DNA of 8,247 nucleotides from Chlamydiia bacterium (lineage in GTDB: Bacteria; Chlamydiota; Chlamydiia; Chlamydiales; SM23-39): assembly GCA_016194825.1 (NCBI GenBank), contig JACQAR010000122.1, positions 1-8,247 on the forward strand, written 5' to 3'. The position numbers and the translations under genes are program-made. Positions 6,562 through 8,247 of the stretch are shown here, in pieces (within the stretch, counting starts at the first letter, position 1; every line of letters begins with the position of its first letter). Under the pieces are notes generated by a model that ran no database searches, was not told where the DNA came from, and saw only the letters and a list, made by a program, of their open reading frames with translations.

Positions 6562-6735
6562 AGAGACCTTCTCTGAATTAACTTTCTGTCGATTTTTTGG
6601 TTCTTTTGAGCCTATTTTCGACGTCAAAATTGGGGGGCTATAGCGACACCCAGTATATTGCCCCCCAATTTTGAATCGAAAAGCGGCCAAAATAACCTAA
6701 AAACTCGACGAAACGTTCATTCAGAGAAGGTCTCT
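6562..6735. repeat. 174-nt foldback (MITE-like) inverted-repeat element between the two zinc-finger-like genes
   Basis: Arms of about 75 bases (6562-6637 and 6661-6735) are reverse complements of each other at roughly 80 percent identity by eye, enclosing a 23-nt loop at 6638-6660. The outer 17 bases are perfect (beginning AGAGACCTTCTCTGA), and so is the inner 12-bp stem AAAATTGGGGGG with CCCCCCAATTTT. Each tip is itself a small palindrome, AGAGA-CCT-TCTCT. No open reading frame or clear target-site duplication is seen. It shares no obvious sequence with the element at 3374-3538, so it would be a different family. Both flanking genes run the same way on the minus strand. Confidence 0.85.
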
Positions 6736-6758
6736 AATATTATGGGTTATTTTTTTTC

Positions 6759-7058
6759 TTATAAAATTGTGCAATAACTCTCTTTTTTGGCATTTATAAA
6801 TGCTTGCAAGGATTGCTTCGTAAAACACCAAGCATGTTTTTCTGCGTTGGTAACGGTAGCAAACACCTGCTGACATCGTAAACACTGGAATGTATCGACT
6901 CCCAGTTGCCGCACATCTCTAGGTAATAGGGCGGGAGGTTCATGGTGGCGTGATACCTTACGCGGGGTAGGGATCTTTACAAAAGGACCTTTTTCTAGAT
7001 CTCGCGCTTCAGGCCCGATATCTGTTTTTAAATACTTTAATTTATCTACTCTAATCAT
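6759..7058 (-). CDS. small unrecognised protein with C2HC zinc-finger-like motif and C-terminal CaaX-like tetrapeptide
   Basis: This 99-residue protein is a paralogue of the 6170-6550 product and belongs to no family I recognise. Residues 1-50 are basic and proline-containing. The motif is Cys59-x2-Cys62-x12-His75-x2-Cys78, within TFQCLRCQQVF and HAWCFTKQSL. The C-terminus KKESYCTIL ends in Cys-Thr-Ile-Leu, which fits the eukaryotic CaaX prenylation consensus of the geranylgeranyl type, next to lysines. The finger region aligns with its neighbour residue for residue over FQC-x2-C-x3-F and Asn-x3-His, with short length differences before the last Cys. The ATG at 7058 has no visible ribosome-binding site, but a strong -10 box lies just upstream, so the message may be nearly leaderless. 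A later start (GTG, codon 49) would leave the finger intact. It sits between lhgO and the second foldback element on the same strand. Confidence 0.65.
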   Translation of the reverse strand: MIRVDKLKYLKTDIGPEARDLEKGPFVKIPTPRKVSRHHEPPALLPRDVRQLGVDTFQCLRCQQVFATVTNAEKHAWCFTKQSLQAFINAKKESYCTIL

Positions 7059-7073
7059 AATTAATTTTAAATT

Positions 7074-7102
7074 ATTATACCAACATCCTAATTAATTGTA
7101 TA
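7074..7102 (-). promoter_or_regulatory. sigma70-like promoter candidate for the 6759-7058 gene
   Basis: On the minus strand a perfect TATAAT (7079-7074) lies 17 nt from TATACA (7102-7097), which matches four of six bases of the -35 consensus. Transcription would start near 7067, leaving a leader of only about 9 nt before the ATG at 7058. The surroundings are AT-rich, which raises the chance of a fortuitous match. Confidence 0.45.
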
Positions 7103-7147
7103 CTAATTTATAACTTGCTTATACTGAATATGTTGAGCGACTTTCTT

Positions 7148-8247
7148 TTACTTAATTAGCTGCTGTAGAGCGGTCTCGGCGATAGTTTGGCCGATAGAGA
7201 AGCTGGCTGTGGCAGCGGGTGAAGGGGCGTTAAGGACATGGATCATGCCCTCTCGTTTGAGGATGACGAAATCATCTTGAAGGCGCCCCTGATTATCAAC
7301 AAGTTGCGCGCGTATTCCCGAGCCGCCGGGAACCAGGTTATTGGCAGTCAAGCTGGGCATTAAAGTTTGCAGGTCTTTTAAGAATAGGGCTTTAGAGTTG
7401 GATCGAGCGATCTCATAAAGGCCTGCTTTCCAGTATTTGGCGCACATTTTCCAAAAGCCGGGGAATTGTACGAGTTCTCGGCAATCTCTCCAGTTCTTTT
7501 CCCCTTTTGTATAAGCAAGGCGTCCCATGGCCAAGACGGCATTGGGGCCGGCCTCGACCATGCCGTCAACGCGGCGGGTAAGATGGACGCCGAGGAAGGG
7601 GAATCGGGGATCGGGAACGGGATAGATGAGTCCTTTGACGAGATCGCGCTTCGATTCGGCTAAACTGTAGTATTCTCCCCGAAAAGGGAAAATCTGATAA
7701 GGGAGCGGCTCCTGTTTGAGGGCGAGTTTTGCAATCCGATCGCAAAACACTCCTGCGCAGTTGATGAGAAAGGAGCTCGGATATTCCCGCTTGTCGGTAG
7801 ACAGTTTGTCTTTTTCAATCTGGTTCACCTCTTCGCCAAACACAAACTCTACTCCTTGTTTTTGCAGCTCACGCACCAGCGCTTTGGCAATTTGTGCATA
7901 GGAGAGGATGCTGCAATCGGGGATCCAGATCCCTTCGATACAGGTGGCGTGCGGTTCGATGTCGCGCAGCTCATCGGGGCCAATGCGCTGCATGCGGCCG
8001 ATGTTGTTTTGTCTGCCTCTCTCTTCGATGTCGCGTAGTTTGGGGATTTGAGAAGCCTGTGTGGCAAGGATGACTTTGCCCACTTTTTGGATGGGAATGC
8101 TATGCTCCAGGGCAAAGGCGATTAGTTCTTGTTTGCCTCGGAAACAATTTTGCGCTTTGAGAGAGCCTGGCTTGTAGTAGATGCCAGAGTGAATGACGCC
8201 GCTATTCCTGCCTGTTTGGTGACAGGCGGGTTCGGCTTCTTTTTCAA
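7148..8247 (-). CDS. lhgO: L-2-hydroxyglutarate oxidase (FAD-dependent, LhgO/L2HGDH family), N-terminus cut by window edge
   Basis: LhgO oxidises L-2-hydroxyglutarate to 2-oxoglutarate with FAD, passing electrons to a quinone or oxygen, and removes a by-product of central metabolism. The frame is open to the right edge: 365 residues are visible, starting EKEAEPACHQ, while the family is about 400-420, so roughly 35 N-terminal residues with the GxGxxG Rossmann motif are outside. The first visible Glu-Lys-Glu corresponds to the acidic end of the second Rossmann strand. Next come the family hallmark HQTGRNSGVIHSGIYYKPGS (visible residues 9-28), an FAD-domain NCAG (in SFLINCAGVF), and the C-terminal NAPSPAATASFSIGQTIAE. 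A GTG at 8083 is not the true start because conserved sequence lies upstream of it. The stop is 89 bp from the next gene on the same strand, and no terminator is visible. Confidence 0.92.
   Translation of the reverse strand, partial: EKEAEPACHQTGRNSGVIHSGIYYKPGSLKAQNCFRGKQELIAFALEHSIPIQKVGKVILATQASQIPKLRDIEERGRQNNIGRMQRIGPDELRDIEPHATCIEGIWIPDCSILSYAQIAKALVRELQKQGVEFVFGEEVNQIEKDKLSTDKREYPSSFLINCAGVFCDRIAKLALKQEPLPYQIFPFRGEYYSLAESKRDLVKGLIYPVPDPRFPFLGVHLTRRVDGMVEAGPNAVLAMGRLAYTKGEKNWRDCRELVQFPGFWKMCAKYWKAGLYEIARSNSKALFLKDLQTLMPSLTANNLVPGGSGIRAQLVDNQGRLQDDFVILKREGMIHVLNAPSPAATASFSIGQTIAETALQQLIK

Noticed and set aside
6562..6735. Second foldback element as an ordinary intrinsic terminator
   Set aside because: The stem is far too long, the tips are palindromic and no U-tract follows the structure on either strand; it looks like a discrete element instead.
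8081..8083. GTG at 8083 as the start of lhgO
   Set aside because: Conserved LhgO sequence, including HQTGRNSGVIHSGIYY, continues upstream in the same frame to the window edge.

Overview
The window most likely comes from a member of the phylum Chlamydiae, probably an environmental (amoeba- or arthropod-associated) lineage rather than Chlamydia itself. The main evidence is a plus-strand run of four genes in the order of the chlamydial CT670-CT671-CT672-CT673 block: type III secretion stalk protein CdsO/SctO, needle-length/substrate-switch protein CdsP/SctP, C-ring protein CdsQ/SctQ and a Pkn5-like Ser/Thr kinase. Base composition looks moderate (not very AT-rich), which leaves several environmental chlamydial families possible. 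I cannot name a genus from the sequence alone.

Layout. 1-1365 (minus) is an almost complete APC-family amino acid permease whose C-terminus runs off the left edge. 1366-1499 is a short divergent intergenic region. 1500-6168 (plus) holds cdsO, cdsP, cdsQ and pkn5; the cdsO/cdsP and cdsQ/pkn5 pairs overlap by 11 bp, whereas cdsP and cdsQ are separated by a 165-nt foldback (inverted-repeat) element whose right arm covers the cdsQ ribosome-binding region and start codon. 6170-6550 and 6759-7058 (minus) encode two small, unrecognised but mutually related proteins with a Cys-Cys-His-Cys zinc-finger-like motif; a second, unrelated foldback element of about 174 nt lies between them. 7059-7147 is AT-rich and carries a good promoter candidate. 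7148-8247 (minus) is an L-2-hydroxyglutarate oxidase gene (lhgO) whose N-terminus runs off the right edge.

How it fits together. CdsO, CdsP and CdsQ are cytoplasmic parts of the type III injectisome: the stalk under the ATPase, the ruler/switch, and the C-ring sorting platform. Pkn5 is a kinase genetically tied to that machine; here its C-terminal half looks like a degenerate SpoIIE/PP2C-type phosphatase domain. The usual flanking partners cdsN (ATPase) and cdsC (secretin) are not next to the block. The two zinc-finger-like proteins, encoded tail to tail with pkn5, are candidates for secreted effectors; one ends in Cys-Thr-Ile-Leu, which fits a eukaryotic CaaX prenylation box.

Most notable points: the foldback element sitting on the cdsQ start, a likely internal start producing a short SctQ-C protein, the kinase/pseudophosphatase architecture, and the paralogous zinc-finger pair with a possible prenylation motif.
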